A DNA stretch of 64,000 nt from Whalleya microplaca (lineage: Eukaryota > Ascomycota > Sordariomycetes > Xylariales > Xylariaceae), in the NCBI GenBank assembly GCA_022497155.1, contig MU385749.1:310001-374000 (forward strand), given 5' to 3'. Of this stretch, positions 11,998 through 24,742 are shown in pieces. Below the pieces are notes generated by a model. That model ran no database searches, was not told the origin of the DNA, and worked only from the letters and a program-made list of their open reading frames with translations. How positions within the stretch are numbered: the first letter of the stretch is position 1; each line of letters starts with the position of its first letter. The position numbers and the translations under genes are program-made.

Positions 11998-13992
11998 ATG
12001 GAAGAACCCCAGCAACCCAATGAAGGCGAGGTGAACAACCAGGACTTCAAGCTCAGCTTGAACTTCCTAGGGAGTTTCGCTGGACTCTGTATAATCAATC
12101 TAGTCAGTGCCCTAGATTTTGCTATACTCGTCGGAGCTCTGCCGGTACGTATGAATATTTGATCAATTGTATAATATCTAGGTATATCACTAACGCCTCC
12201 GATAGATGCTCACGAAAGACCTGAATGGGACGGCCCTTCATGCCTTTTGGCTGGCAACAGCATTTCTCTTAACAAGCACGGTTTTCCAGCCAGTTTGGGC
12301 TTCCCTATCCCACATCTACGGTCGCCGACCTATCATCTTGTTCGCCATCGCGTTCTTCACCGCCGGCACTGTTGTCTGTTCTGCGGCAAGATCCATGACA
12401 ACACTCATCACAGGACGTAGTCTTCAAGGTTTCGGCAACGGGGGCCTAATCTCCCTAAGCTTCATTATTCTAACAGACTTAATCCCGCTGCGTCAGCGCC
12501 CTAAATGGTCATCATTTGTTCAGCTACAGTGGGCGATCGGTAGCGTTGCCTCACCACTAATAAGTGGTGCCATCGTCGCCAACACAACTAACTGGCGCTG
12601 GTTGTTCATACTGAACTATCCGTTTTGTGCGGCAGGGTTCGTTGCTTTCGCCGTCTATCTCAGACTGCAACAGCGGCTCGGAGGTTTCGGCCAAAAGACG
12701 TTGTCTTTTGATTGGACGGGCGGATTATTATTCACTGCATCCATTACAAGCTTTCTCATGGCTCTTACATGGGGTGAGTGGCGACGATAACCAATAGCTA
12801 AACCATAGTCGATAGCATGCTAAGCTTTTGACAGGTGGTGTAATGTTTGACTGGAACTCTTGGCACGTCCTCGTCCCCTTACTCCTCGGTGCAACAGGCC
12901 TTCTTTCTTTTGGAGTCTACATTCACGAGAGAGAAAATCCTATTATTCCTCGATCACTATTCAAGAACGCTACATCTGTTGTAGCCTATATGGGCACCAT
13001 CTGTCTCGGCTTCTGCCTCGGATGTACCGTGTGAGTGCCCCCTCCCCGCTCTCTTTTAAGTTCGAATACACAATGCTGATACTCGGTCGCTTTGCAGCTA
13101 TCTGACACCTCTATACTACATGGCAGTGAGGGACAGGACAGCCCTCATGGCCGCAGTGTCCTGCTTGTGGTTCATCATTTCAATGTTGATGACTTCAATC
13201 ACAACCGGAATACTCGTGACTAAGCTTGGCCACTATCGAAACTTTGTCTATGCCGGCTGGTTTTTCGTGACCTTGGGTTACGGACTGAATTTCTATATCG
13301 ACAGATACACCTCAGAAGTCGCTCTTGCCTTCACTTATATGGTTACCGGCTTTGGAATGGGTATCGTCAGCACTGTCCAGAATATCAGTAAGTCAATGGC
13401 CCCTATATATCTCTGCTCCTATCCATACTTTTGAACCTACATATTCTAGCTTCTTGATCAGCCCAAGGTCTCCAAGTGCTCACTCGAAGACTCAACTTGC
13501 CGATAACTAACTCAGTATACAACAGTGACCCAAGCCGCAACCCAAAACAAAGATTCCGCAGCCGCGGCAATGATGTTCTCATTCACTCGAACTCTAGGTC
13601 AATGTCTCGGAGTAGCCATATCCGGTGTCATCCTGGAGAACCGCTTTCAAGCTAGCATCAGAGACTCGACCTACGCACCGCAAGCTGAAGAGTGGTCGCG
13701 CGGCCTGGAAAGCCTGATAGAGATCGTGCAGTCACTCGCCTCCAGTGACCCAATGAAGGCCGCGATGGAAGAGGCCTACGTACAAGGTCTCAAGTGGGTA
13801 TGGATAGTCGTGACGGCTTTCGCGGGTGTGCTCTTCTCGTCGAGCGTCCTGTTCGTGAAGAAATACAGCATAGACCGAAATCTGGAGACGGATCAAGGGA
13901 TCGTATCAAGTTCGCGTAATACGCAGACAGAAGGTGGAGAGCGGCCAGCTGGAGGAGCTTCTAGCTGTCGAGATTCTAAGGAGTCGTCCTAG
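11998..13992 (+). CDS. major facilitator superfamily transporter (drug:H+ antiporter type)
   Basis: Five exons: 11998-12144, 12206-12773, 12835-13030, 13098-13387, 13526-13992, giving 555 aa. Phases agree at every joint. The protein opens with a short acidic cytosolic tail, then repeated hydrophobic segments consistent with 12-14 membrane helices. A motif-A-like loop (LSHIYGRRP) lies between helices 2 and 3 and RSLQGFGNGG lies in helix 4. WRWLF and FTRTLGQCLGVAISG are also typical of fungal efflux transporters of the DHA class. The C-terminal tail is hydrophilic. The family exports small molecules at the plasma membrane using the proton gradient; the substrate cannot be read from sequence. 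It lies about 10 kb from the metabolic run at 24-37 kb, with the CorA-like gene between, so co-function is only a possibility. Confidence 0.9.
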
Positions 13993-14140
13993 GTTTTGGC
14001 TCGCGGCGCACGAGCACACCATAAACCTTTCTTTCGAGTACTATACTTGATGACCAGGAGGATAAGATGGTCATCCTTGGGATACCAAACGAGCTCACGC
14101 TCTCGATTGAGCTCACTCTATCTCTTCCTATGAAGATCTC
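13993..14140. other. 3' region of the MFS gene with a small hairpin
   Basis: Contains an 8-bp inverted repeat around 14050-14076 (gatgacca / tggtcatc). No open reading frame is supported. It runs directly into the fold-back element. Confidence 0.4.
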
Positions 14141-14211
14141 AGAATTCATACGGTCAGCTCTAGAGAACTCTGACACCGCAGGAGCTTTCTAGAGCTGACT
14201 TTATGAATTCT
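14141..14211. repeat. 30-bp-arm inverted repeat (hairpin)
   Basis: The arms 14141-14170 and 14182-14211 are reverse complements at 26 of 30 positions, with an 11-base loop. The arms begin and end with agaattcata / tatgaattct. The hairpin abuts the outer arm of the fold-back element that follows. Confidence 0.85.
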
Positions 14212-14557
14212 AGCTCAACTGAGAGACCTGAGCATCAGACACAACATGCTCACTACCCTCCCCTCCCTCGACCCACGCACATCGCCTCAACATAAGTTGG
14301 GGGATGGGAGGGGGAGGGTAGTGAGACCTGAGCATCAAGCACAACATGCTCACTATTCTTCCTTCCCTCGACACACATACATAAACCCTACATAAGTTGG
14401 GGGATGGAAGGGTAGTGAGACCTGAGCATCAGGTACAACATGCTCACTATCCTTCCTTCCCTCGACACACATACTTAAACCCCCCTGCAGTCGGGGGAGG
14501 GGAGGGGAGGGTAGTGAGCATGTGGCTGGCTGATGCTCGGGTCTCCTGGTTGAGCTA
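14211..14557. repeat. fold-back (MITE-like) element containing three tandem hairpin units
   Basis: The outer inverted arms 14211-14238 and 14530-14557 match at 24 of 28 positions and both ends read tagctca / tgagcta. Inside are three tandem units: 14223-14322, 14323-14416 and 14417-14515 (100, 94 and 99 bp). Each starts gagacctgagcatca and ends gagggtagt or aagggtagt. Each unit is itself an inverted repeat, with a C/T-rich arm (actaccctcccctccc or similar) pairing with its G-rich 3' end. There is no open frame of interest and no obvious target-site duplication. This fits a non-autonomous fold-back or MITE-like element, or a structured-RNA locus. Confidence 0.75.
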
Positions 14558-15635
14558 TTACAACTGGTATCATAATGACTATCCACATGATGATCTGATA
14601 TACGAGGAGGCAGGATGACGACGAACAAAAACACCCAAGGGTTACTGATGCCGGGGTCGATAATTCACGTTCGAGTTTAGGTATTAGACATGCGTCTATA
14701 AGCTTAATAGATGATACGATAAAAAACACGAATCGTAATAACTTTAAAACTAATGATCCTCTTCATATCGTAATGCTAGGTAGCAAAGTAGGTTATGCTT
14801 CCCTCGTGATATGGTGCGATCTTGTTTGAGGATAGGCAGCGCGTGGCCATCCAGCTCAAGCCCACGGGTACTGGTTTTGAGGAGAAATTTGGCAACTAGC
14901 CTGTGAGGCAGCATTGTCTCTATTAGTTCGTCGATGGGAAGGTTTACAAGATGCGGAGTGTTGGGGCACTACAAATCCGCGCCGTTCCCCCACAGGGGCC
15001 GTAGGTGTGTCATTTGGGACGATAGGGGAAGTCAGTCTACTATAACGGGTTAGGCTTTCTCTTACACCTACATATAAAGACCTTGTCCAGGGATACTGCG
15101 GAGTCTCCAGGGGGTTCCATAGATGTGGCATGTCGCGACATTAGTACTTATGTAAAACATCACGACCTCTGCTTGACATGTGCTTGACATGTGATTGACT
15201 TGAATATACCGGTAGTATGTACAGGGACTGTGTAGTCGGAAATGCAACTAGCGTATCGAAATCTTCTAAAGACATATAATTTTCATCTATGGAAAAGGAA
15301 AGGACTGACAACTTATATGTAGACATACTAAACCAGGGTTGATAGAAACGAAGTCTGGTTCGTATGAGGTCACTCGACTTTGAAAGACATCGCGGGTGCT
15401 TCTCTAAGCCCTCGATAAACGAAAATATAAGGCTCGCCAAAACTTGACAGATGAGACCAAGGGGTACACCACTGCAAGGAACTACGCGACCCTGTTCGAG
15501 AGAAGAGGCGGGGGTTTATGCCTGCCTCGTCTCCTCATATCCACTTGCCATCCCATATCCGATTGAGGAGAAGGAGACCCCGAAGGTTGCGTCCCTGTTC
15601 ATCATCCCTTTCTCGGCTGTCAGACGTACGCTGAT
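14558..15635. other. intergenic, no supported gene
   Basis: Two small minus-strand open frames lie here (14856-15131 and 15141-15440). Neither has a recognisable domain, and they are not continuous with the CorA-like gene, whose stop is at 15636. They may be decayed remnants. tgcttgacatg repeats occur twice at about 15172-15192. Confidence 0.4.
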
Positions 15636-18600
15636 TCAAAATCTAAAGTGCACTCGCCTCTTCGGCGGTTTCGGCGGTTGCTGAGCCGAAGAAGCACTTA
15701 AATCCGTCCAGCGCTTCGCAATATTTCCCTTCTCGATATCGTCGTCATTCAAGTTACGTTGAGGCAAGGCATTAGGGAACATCGACAATATTGTCCAATA
15801 AGGGGAATCGGCCGGTAACTGTGCGCACTTTTCTTTCCAACGCCGAATGATGTCTTCTTTCCAGCCATCCCATTTGTATCCGTAGATAAACGAGAGCCCG
15901 AGGACGAATGCGGTTATTGGCACAGCAAGTGTCCAGAAGAACGTCTGATCCTTGTCGATATCCCGGATGTCGGTTGTGTTCATTCCCATGAAGCTAGTAA
16001 CAAATGACCTAAATCAGTTAGCCAATGATGTCGGGCTATTGAAGCCTAGTAGAAGTGACCCACAAAGGGAGAAAGAAGACAGTCACGATGGTGAAAACTC
16101 TGATGGCCTTCCCATGACTTTCTTCCCGGATCTCGATGCTCTGCTTTAGCTGAGCGCGGAGGCTGCGTGTGCGGGCTTGTAGGGCATCGAGTTCTAAGTC
16201 TCGTTCCTTAAGGTGTTCCAGAGTCCTAGAAATGTAATAGCTCTCGGTATTGAAATGAGATATTCGGTCTTTGGATGTCGTTTTATAAGATTGCGGTTCG
16301 AGGACACGCATCAAGTTGTTGCTGAACTTGCATTGCCAGTGGATAACTCTACGCAAGGCCTCCAACTCCTCTTCCAAGTCGGATATGTCCTTGAATAGAC
16401 GTCTCTTTGGCCGTTGATTTACTTGAAACTGGAGCCTAGTGGTGTAATGCTTGTATCGCTCACAATTGTCAATAGTTTTCCCGGAAGTGGCTTTGAGCGA
16501 ACGCAAAAATAAGTTGTTGCTGACCAAAGCTATCAAAAACTGAGGGCCAATTGAGGCAAGCGTCACACTGCCGGCAAGACTGTCTGTCTTACTGGCGAGA
16601 ATAATATCAATTTTGGAGCGTTCAAGATACTTCTGCGCCTCCATATGGACTAGACGAAGCCTATTGAGTGACCGAACTATATGCTGGCATTGGTGGTCAT
16701 CGACCTCGTTCTTCATAATGAACCTGCTAGCCCTGGAAGCAGAACTTGCAGTAAATACGAGGAGTAAGATGATGTGTTCAAAGACTGTTACAAGTTTCTT
16801 CATTACTGGATATCTTTTCTCTGTGGATGATTTTGATCTCATTGCGCCTAGGCGCAATTCGTTGGCCTCGTCATGCAGCTTCTTGAAAAGGGACTCGCAC
16901 TCTTGAACGATTAACATTATGTTATTTATGCGAGCCTCAACTTGAATTTGGGTTGGGGTCCTCAGGTAGAGCCTTCGGGCAGCATTATATGGTGGAGATG
17001 CCTCGGGCTGGTCAAGTCCGAAATGCATTTTTTCCAGGTGGACCATACCGTCATTGAGAGATTTGAATCCAGTTGAGCACGTCGGGCATTTAGCAAAGGG
17101 AGAAAGAGGTCGATCTAACACGACACTTTCCTGGATATCCTCATTGCTATAGTCTTGGACGTAGTAAACGGTATCCGAGTCTTCCTTCTTTACATCGAAG
17201 ACATCACGGATAGACTGACTGACGTTAGTGAGAGTGGACACAGTAAATCAGAACGAGCGAGAAACCTTGTATATCAATTCGAGTGCACCCCATAACTTCT
17301 TAGTAACCTCGTGCTCAAAGTTGATGGGGATAAACATTCCAACTAGCGTGTTTATCGATGTGTATAACGAGGACTCTAATACAGTGGCGGATTTTCGTAT
17401 TGCTTTCTACGCTTGGTGTCATTGTGTAGTCGAATATTGACCTGATCTAAAACTCGCTGTACAATACTGTAACTTTTCCTCGAGGAACCGTCAGGTGTGC
17501 TGTTATCCCACTACAACATTGAGAGTCAGTATTACATCTCATTAGACAGTTTGACAAATCATCGGGAGGTTGAAGATTTTTCTAAGGATCGTTTGGCTCT
17601 TAAATATACCCTAACAGAAAATTCCTGCTCCTGTAACCGGCTACCAAGTATAATAAATGATTCTCAAAGATACTCACTTGTAAAAAGGGGATCGACACTA
17701 TATCGTTGTGGCGCGTGGGATGTGGAACTTCAAGTGTTTGTGGAGCAGAAATTTCCTATATCCAATATTAGCATATAAAGGCGCGATGGATTGTTATATA
17801 ACTCACTGAAGTGTTACTGGATATTCCCTGTGCAAGGGACCCTCGTTTCTCCGGACTCTTGCCTTTCTCCAGGCCCTGATCCTCACTTTTGGGCACACGT
17901 CCCGAGTTCTCGTCGAGCTCCACAGCCTTGTTATGGTCCCATACACGCTCGAGAGAGTTATTCGCATCAGCACCCGTGTGGTCGGAAAGTAAATCGTATC
18001 CTACATTGGATTGAGATCCCACCGGATCTAGTCTAAAGACATCTGGCTCTGTATTGAGGACTCGTACATCGTTGACTATAATTCCCTCAGATTTGAGAGT
18101 GAATAGACGACGAGTAGTTTCCTCTTGTCGCGAGCCAAGCCTTAGTGGCTCATACGGGTTGCGGGGGCCTTCACGTTGATCGTTGACCTTGCCGCCGCCC
18201 TTGTGTATATTGCCATTTCCATTGAAGTCTGTCAACCCACCCTTATATAAGTGTAGGTGGTTTCTAGGGGGTGGCGACGGACTCTGGTGTGTATCTTGGT
18301 TAGGATGTACCCTTCCCATATCATCACCTTGAAGTCCATTTTGGTGATAGGATATCTTAGATTGATAATGAGTACTGACCTTAGTAGACTTTTTATTGGG
18401 GTTTGGTGCTGTTTTTAAGGTGCCCCCTAGATACGGTCAGATAGCTGTAGTCTCCATATTTTCTCAATTAGAGTCGGATCATACCATGACTAGGAGCGGT
18501 CTCAGCAATTGCTGGTAGTGGGCCAATTCCATTATCGTCGAACTTTACGAGTGCAAGCGAGTCGTATCGTGACCTTGACCTCATAGTCATCTTGAGTAGA

Positions 18601-21600
18601 GGTATATTGTCCTGGTCAATAATATCTAGCCACTTCTTTGGAGTGAGTAATTCTCCCCCTTCAAGTTCGATCTCGTATTCGTCCCAGGACGCATCTGTCA
18701 CAGAGCCAGGCTCAGAGGTTGTTATAGGGGCTGTTATAGGGGTCCACCGGATCAACAGTTACGCCGATCCGAGGCTCCATTAGGGTATTTAGGTGCCCTA
18801 GGCCTCCTCACACACAACTGGTTTTTCCTCTTCTTTAGAGCTTACAATAATAGTCAATTCAAGACCTCCTATTTAGAGCTGCGCGCTGCCCTTTAGTTGT
18901 AAGTGTGACAGCATTTGAATTAAAGTCTTTGGATCTTGCATTATCGACGCGATGCATAGCGCGCTATGTCTGGTCAGTGCAAGTGCATATATATACCTTT
19001 AGGCGTATCCGAGGGACTGACGTAATATGAATCTGTCCTTTTCAAGGTAAGCGCGATTTGACGATTGTCTAAATCTGTGACAAGGGCTATCAAGTTATTT
19101 GATCGTGGTTTTGTCTGAATTGAGTCGCCGTAAATATCTTCTAACGAAGCTTGGCTACACGATATGAGTACATCTGAATAGATTAGAGGCTGAGGTAAGA
19201 GGTTGATGAGTAAATAGACTTACGAGATCCACAGAGTAGGTACCACACCTGAGGAACGCAGATTATATCTTGTAGTTCTGGGTCAGTTTGTCGAATCACC
19301 TGCTTATTATCTCGTTCTTCTACTAGATCATGGTCATAGAGAGATTCTAAGAGGGTTCGAGTATGATGTATACGAACATCTTCTTGGTCGAGCTTTTTTT
19401 CTACGTCGTATTGTTTCTCGAGATTGAGATATGGAGCAGAGCAAAACAGAACCGACCTTTCTCCTCGGCTTAGGTCGTCGTACGTGCCATCACATCGAAA
19501 AGCAGTACCAGGCTCAAGATAGTGGTGTCCATTCGAGGATCTCTCCAACTTAGCGCATTCGACCCGCAGAAGTTGGAGCGCCAGCAGTTTGTAATCGCTA
19601 TCAAGAAACTGACAGTTTCCGACTAGCTCCTGTATAAAAATCGAATCAGGCGCTCAGTGTTTGATCAAAATCGTGTGAAACTCACCGCAAGGTCGTTCAG
19701 GCAAAGAGTTGACTGTTTCAGGTGACTAATTAAGCATTAGTTTCCATGCTGTGGATGCTTCATTGTATCACTTACAGCCACTTTAGATGTGTTGATTCAT
19801 CAGCTAATGTATTCGTATCAAGAGGGTTTGGGTTGATCAATGTGATTTTGTCATGCCCTAAACCATCTGCATAATGTTCTAACGCTAGAGCTGTAGACAA
19901 CTGGCACGTTCCAGTTCGTAGCAGTCTATTTATGGTGTCTTGTGACCATTTATCTTTTGATATAGAACTCTTAAGTATCTCTTGGGGCATATCTTCAAGG
20001 GCTATATGTAAGGATATCTCCTTTGTGGAATTATCAAAGTCCACAGGAGCTTTGTAAGACAAGGCTGGGTTGATGATAGTTGCACTAAAACTTTGAGGCT
20101 CTTGTGTAGGGTTAGCTTTTGGCTTATCACCCAGTAGATTGTTCTTAATCATACCCGCTGCATCTCTTTCTTGTTGGTTTCCATGAAGTGTCACTTCTAG
20201 GTTGGTCGGAGGCGGACGTGGTGGTGACGAAAATTGATGAGGATAGTAGTTGTTTGGAGTATGGTGGCTGCTTGGAGGATAGTGGTTGGTTGGATAGTGA
20301 TTTCTCAAGTACGCATTGCTAGGACGATGTGAGTAGGCATCATGTGTCGTGTAGCGGCCATTATGACCATAGTATCTTGAACGCCTAGTCGGCGATGGAA
20401 TGCTATTCGGAAGCGGTGAAGCATACGAACTTGAGCGGCGTGAATAAGTTTCGAAAGCAGGTTCGGGTGATGAACGACTTGAATTATCAGATCGCCAGTC
20501 ATAATCCATAATCAACGGATCCTCAAGATTTTGAACGGGATATGAATATGGAGGAGATGGTGCTGGAGGGTATCTATTGCGATACTCACTTGGTGATTGG
20601 GCATGGGGCGGTTTATATCGAGGTGATCGAGATCTGATACTTAATCGGCGTTTATCGCCAATTCTTTCAAAATCCGAGTAAGATCTAGAGCGGGGATACT
20701 CATTCTCCGATCGTGATTCAGAGGAGTACACGGCTTCAGAACCAGACTCCTCGTTCTCATCCCGCTCTCGCCGTAGCGGTTTTGCTAGCCTCGATCGAAT
20801 TGGCGAGTGATTTTTCCGAATGTATCGATTCTCTCGATCATAGGAAGTTCTCTGAGCCATGTTCTTCTCTGATGAGCTTGGGCGAGTCTCACTAGACTTC
20901 AGACTCTCGTATTCCGCACCGGAAAAGCTCCTACGGGAGACACGAGTCCTTCTTTGATGTCTACCTCTAGCAAAGTCCTCGCTCTCAGTATCTTCGACGT
21001 AAGCCGGAAAGGCCCTCCCGGGAGGGCTGAGAGCTGGCTCACGCTCATAATATGAGTTTGAAGAGTACGTCTCCTGCAACGATGAACCATAGCGCCTCAT
21101 ATCATGACGTTGTGGCCTTCCCCTGTTGTTATGTAGTGACTCGAAAGGACCGATATTGATATTCTCATTTGTTTGATCTGTATGGCCTAATATAATGGGC
21201 GCCTTCCCCTTGTCGATAGAGACAGAAGCAGTTATTTGCCTGCTCGACGAGCCAGGCTGCAAATCTACGGATTGACCAAGTGAGCGATCGCGAGTTGGCA
21301 TCAAGCTCAGACTCTCATAAGATTCATTATTCCTACTAGGCCTTGGGTTATCCCAAGTCGTAGGATTTTCCATTGCGGTGCCTTCATTATTGCCATTGTC
21401 CTCACGTTCGCTGCCTTCGATAGAATTTGATGATAGTTGTCGGCTGTGCTGGTTCGTTAACCTATCCGACGAACTTGAAGTACTCGAGACGTCGTCTTGG
21501 TAGTGACGGTTTCGTATACGTATATTGGAACTCATCCTGGCACGGCCACTGCGTCCAGCTGATTCAGACTCAAAGCGATGGCGAGTATCTGACCATTCGA

Positions 21601-21894
21601 TAGAGTTACTTGAAAAGTCTGGGGTGAAAATTGGAGAAGTGGCAAGTGCAGAGACACCAGGCTTGTTTCTTATATTACCATGTGTATGTTGCGCGTCACC
21701 ACTAGGGCTACCGTACCCGGCGTTATAAGGGTTTCCACAAGCAACGGGTTGCTCTGGCTGATCATTGATATGCTCATTTAACAGAATAGAAGGTCTCCGC
21801 AACCGATCCTAGAAGACAGCAAATCAGTCGATATTTGTTTTTGACTATCCTCGTCAAGTTGAATAGTCACCTCAGAATTGCTAGTATGAGACAT
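15636..21894 (-). CDS. fungal CorA-like Mg2+ transporter family protein, long multi-exon gene
   Basis: The start ATG is at 21894 with an 8-codon first exon (21894-21871). Further exons with agreeing phase: 21808-19776, 19725-19686, 19629-19224, 19173-about 19022, about 18752-18485, 18408-17807, 17755-17678, 17214-16064, 16008-15636. At least one more exon lies in 17640-17260. The N-terminal ~680 aa are Ser/Arg/Asn-rich and disordered. A conserved fungal block follows (LVGNCQFL, AFRCDGTYDDL, ERSVLFCSAPYL, HHTRTLLESLYD), then a C2H2-like CPTCSTGF..H....H segment in the 16064-17214 exon. The C-terminus has two membrane helices separated by the CorA-type GMNTTDIRD loop. The related GMN motif lines the Mg2+ pore in CorA; transport has not been shown for these long fungal forms. 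The joints at 19022-18752 and 17680-17214 are not resolved, so local decay there is possible. Confidence 0.75.
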
Positions 21895-24106
21895 TTCCGA
21901 GAGGCTTGGGCGTGACGCTCAAAAGCTTCGAATTTTGCTTCGTGGGTTAATGTTATTGCATATCATAAAGGTCTATCGGAGCCGTACCCTATCAAATAAC
22001 AAAGACGACAAAACAGCAGAAGCGCGTTAGTGCTGAATGCGCCTATATGCCAACATATGTGATTTTCGAGCAAGTGCCAGATGGGTCACATTGACTAAAG
22101 GCTATGCTTTCATACCTACGATCAATATGTTATGATTGTGGTGAAGCTGGAGAAGACTTATAATATTATGCTTCCAACGGCTAGGTGGTTGATTTGCAGT
22201 CGAAATAGAACAACAAATTCTAAAAGTGTTCGGGCTAGGACCTGACACGGTTACTAATTAAGAGACTTCAGCTAGGTAGTAGATAGCCTGCTTCTCTTCT
22301 ATTAACCGAGACGAGGAGGCAAGTGATCCAGTGTTATGCATATTATATAAACTTCAGCCGCAGGAGAACCAACAATCCGGAACATCATAATGCACTGTAA
22401 CCCGACCTTGGCTATGCCAGGTATAATTGATCTGTAATCTAAAAAAAAAAAAAAAAAAAAAAAACCTTCAATTCCTGCGAGGATAGATATATCTATCCCT
22501 TATATTACATATTAATTAATTCAAGTGATATGAACTCAATGAAGGGTCAACTCATATCCATATTTGTAACTTCGAGGTACACCTACACATGGTATTAAAA
22601 GGCGAATGGTATGGATATAAGTAACCCTTCTCGAACAGACGTTGGCTCCATGAGGGGGGGGCGGCGTAGATCCCTGTTGATAATTCCGTTCAAGGCAGGT
22701 CAAGTAATTGTGCCCCCAAATGAGCTCAAATGTGAGTCGATAGCTAGCCGCTGGCGCAAATCATCCTTCAAGGTGTGATGGTCGCAGGCTGTAGGGTGTT
22801 TGTCCTCCTCGGCGGTCTACCCCTGCAGTTGGCTGCAACGAGGTGGGTACTTACTTACTTATAACCATCCGGGCCGTGCTGCGCAAGCACATGATCAGGC
22901 CGGTCCAGTTATATCTCGGCTTTGAAGCTGAGTGGTCAAAAGTACTAACACTGGCACGCAGTAAACGTCGTCCAGCTCGAAATGTAACGAAAGAGATGTT
23001 TCAAAGCTGAGGTACGTACTTTCCTCATATACGATTGTCCTTTCTATTAATTGAGCTGCATTACAACTGCGAATATTTTGGCGACCGCTTTTCGTCTGTC
23101 ATCGCCCGTAAAATGTAGATAGTGGTGATAAATAAGAGAACTTCGTCGTACGGGGATAAGAAAATCCAGAAGTGGTATCTACTTATAGACATATGGACAG
23201 CTGAAGCACGCTTTCTTCTATCACAATGCCAAGATTGTTGGCCATCTTGTTGTAATAGCCCCCTAACTCATGATCATGATGCTTGGGGGGGTGGTGTGAG
23301 TCTCGACCCATCACGGCAGTGGTGTTGGTAAACGATTATGTGTAAGTATTCTGTACCTAGTTCGAGGAATTCCTCCAGTCACACAATGGTTTAACACGCC
23401 TCAATGTGTAGAGAGTCCTTGACACTACTTTATGCGCACCTGAGGAATAGGGGCTAGCCCTTATAGTCTGAGGACTTATATAGATCATGCTACCAGAAAC
23501 TGAGTCTCTTCTAGATGCTGAGTGAATTGAGTAGCGTCGCCGTCGCACAATCATGGTCTTAATATCATGTCTACGTCTATAATACGAGATAAAGGAAATG
23601 AAAGAGGCAGAATAGTGCGCGATTGGGAATCAAACAGATTATAAAGTACCCGGTGATGCTCGGCTACTGCGCTCTACAAATCGAAGGCTTAGGTAAGCAC
23701 TGACAATTACGTTGATAAACTATACCTACAGGTTTATATCACGATTACAGCTCTGCTACTAGGTGCCCTTCATATTACATGATAATCAATCGAGTATGTC
23801 AGTCGGAAGCTACTTGGTGTCGATTTGAACACTATTTCCTAGAGTATGGGTGTGTTTCTCACCCTGCGCCAAGGATTTACGTCAGCTTCCAACATAGAAA
23901 GGAATATAGCAGTGATAGTTTTGGGGGTAAGCACTATTCGACACACGCTTCAGGACCTGAGAAGTTTTCATTCACGGTTTAAGGACATTGATAAAAATTA
24001 TATTAATTCTTTTCCATTAACATTCCATGTCAAATGGGAACTATGCCGACCCTCTCCGGAGTTTAGACGACACCATTGCCAAACAGGAACGTTGTCCTTC
24101 TCTGTC
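21895..24106. other. AT-leaning intergenic, no gene seen
   Basis: About 2.2 kb with a 24-base A run at 22441-22464 and stops in all frames. An open frame on the plus strand at 23846-24502 overlaps the acetyltransferase in antisense and shows no family features. Confidence 0.5.
22441..22464. repeat. poly-A run
   Basis: 24 consecutive A in intergenic DNA. It could be the tail of an old retroposed copy, but no body of a retroelement is recognisable upstream. Confidence 0.9.
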
Positions 24107-24742
24107 TCAATCGATTGCTTTGTTGAGGTCTGTGCGGACTACCTCCGCTGGGTTACCACGAACTTCAGAGTAGGCTGCAACATCTTCAAATACTACCGAA
24201 CCTATGTCGACAAATGCTCCATCCCCAATAGTGACTCCTGGGCCAATGGTCGCCGAGGCACCAATATACACGGAGTTGCCGATAGTCACGGATGCTCCGG
24301 TGCTGTGGCTTCTGTTGTCTCGGGCACTCGATCTACGAGGGGGTTGCTGAGATACGATCGTCACGTTTGTTCCGATTTGGCAGTTTTTTCCAATCGTGAC
24401 ATTGATATTGCTAGCGAAGGAGTCAAGAATCTTGCAACCACTGTCGATGGATGTGGTGTGGTGAATAGTAACCCCTGTGCCATATTCTACCGTAAACGGT
24501 GACTTGATGTCAGGGACTAGGGCAGTTTCGGTAGGCTTGCGACGAGAGAACCCGGGAGATATAATCTCCATATACTTATGGTCTCTATTTGACTTGCTGG
24601 CATATGCTGTAGCGTAGGTTGAGTTGAAGTCGAAACATGCCTCGGCGCATCTTGATCGAGCAAATCGCAAGTCATTTTCTTTCGCGCTGTAGTCAACGAG
24701 CTTGCTCCGCTTCAACGTATCATGTTTAGAAGTCGCGGGCAT
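24107..24742 (-). CDS. hexapeptide-repeat (LbH) O-acetyltransferase, maltose/galactoside acetyltransferase type
   Basis: A single exon of 211 aa that starts at the first ATG of the frame. The C-terminal half is a left-handed beta-helix made of hexapeptide turns (TIGKNCQIGTNVTI, ASVTIGNSVYIGASATIGPGVTIGDGAFV). It ends with SVVFEDV..YSEVRGNPAEVV, which matches the xenobiotic/maltose acetyltransferase ending (GNPAxxV). H113/H114 in TIHHTTSID sit in the segment preceding the helix. Family activity: acetyl-CoA-dependent acetylation of sugar or small-molecule hydroxyls; the substrate is unknown. It has no introns, unlike its neighbours, and is 1.2 kb from the amidohydrolase on the same strand. Confidence 0.85.
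   Translation of the reverse strand: MPATSKHDTLKRSKLVDYSAKENDLRFARSRCAEACFDFNSTYATAYASKSNRDHKYMEIISPGFSRRKPTETALVPDIKSPFTVEYGTGVTIHHTTSIDSGCKILDSFASNINVTIGKNCQIGTNVTIVSQQPPRRSSARDNRSHSTGASVTIGNSVYIGASATIGPGVTIGDGAFVDIGSVVFEDVAAYSEVRGNPAEVVRTDLNKAID

Noticed and set aside
15141..15440. 99-aa minus-strand frame as an extra exon of the CorA-like gene
   Set aside because: The CorA-like gene has a normal stop at 15636 after the second membrane helix; no joint leads to this frame.
23620..23690. Possible tRNA on the minus strand with A- and B-box-like strings
   Set aside because: The T-stem does not pair and the anticodon arm cannot be built.
23846..24502. 218-aa plus-strand frame
   Set aside because: It is largely antisense to the hexapeptide acetyltransferase and has no domain of its own.
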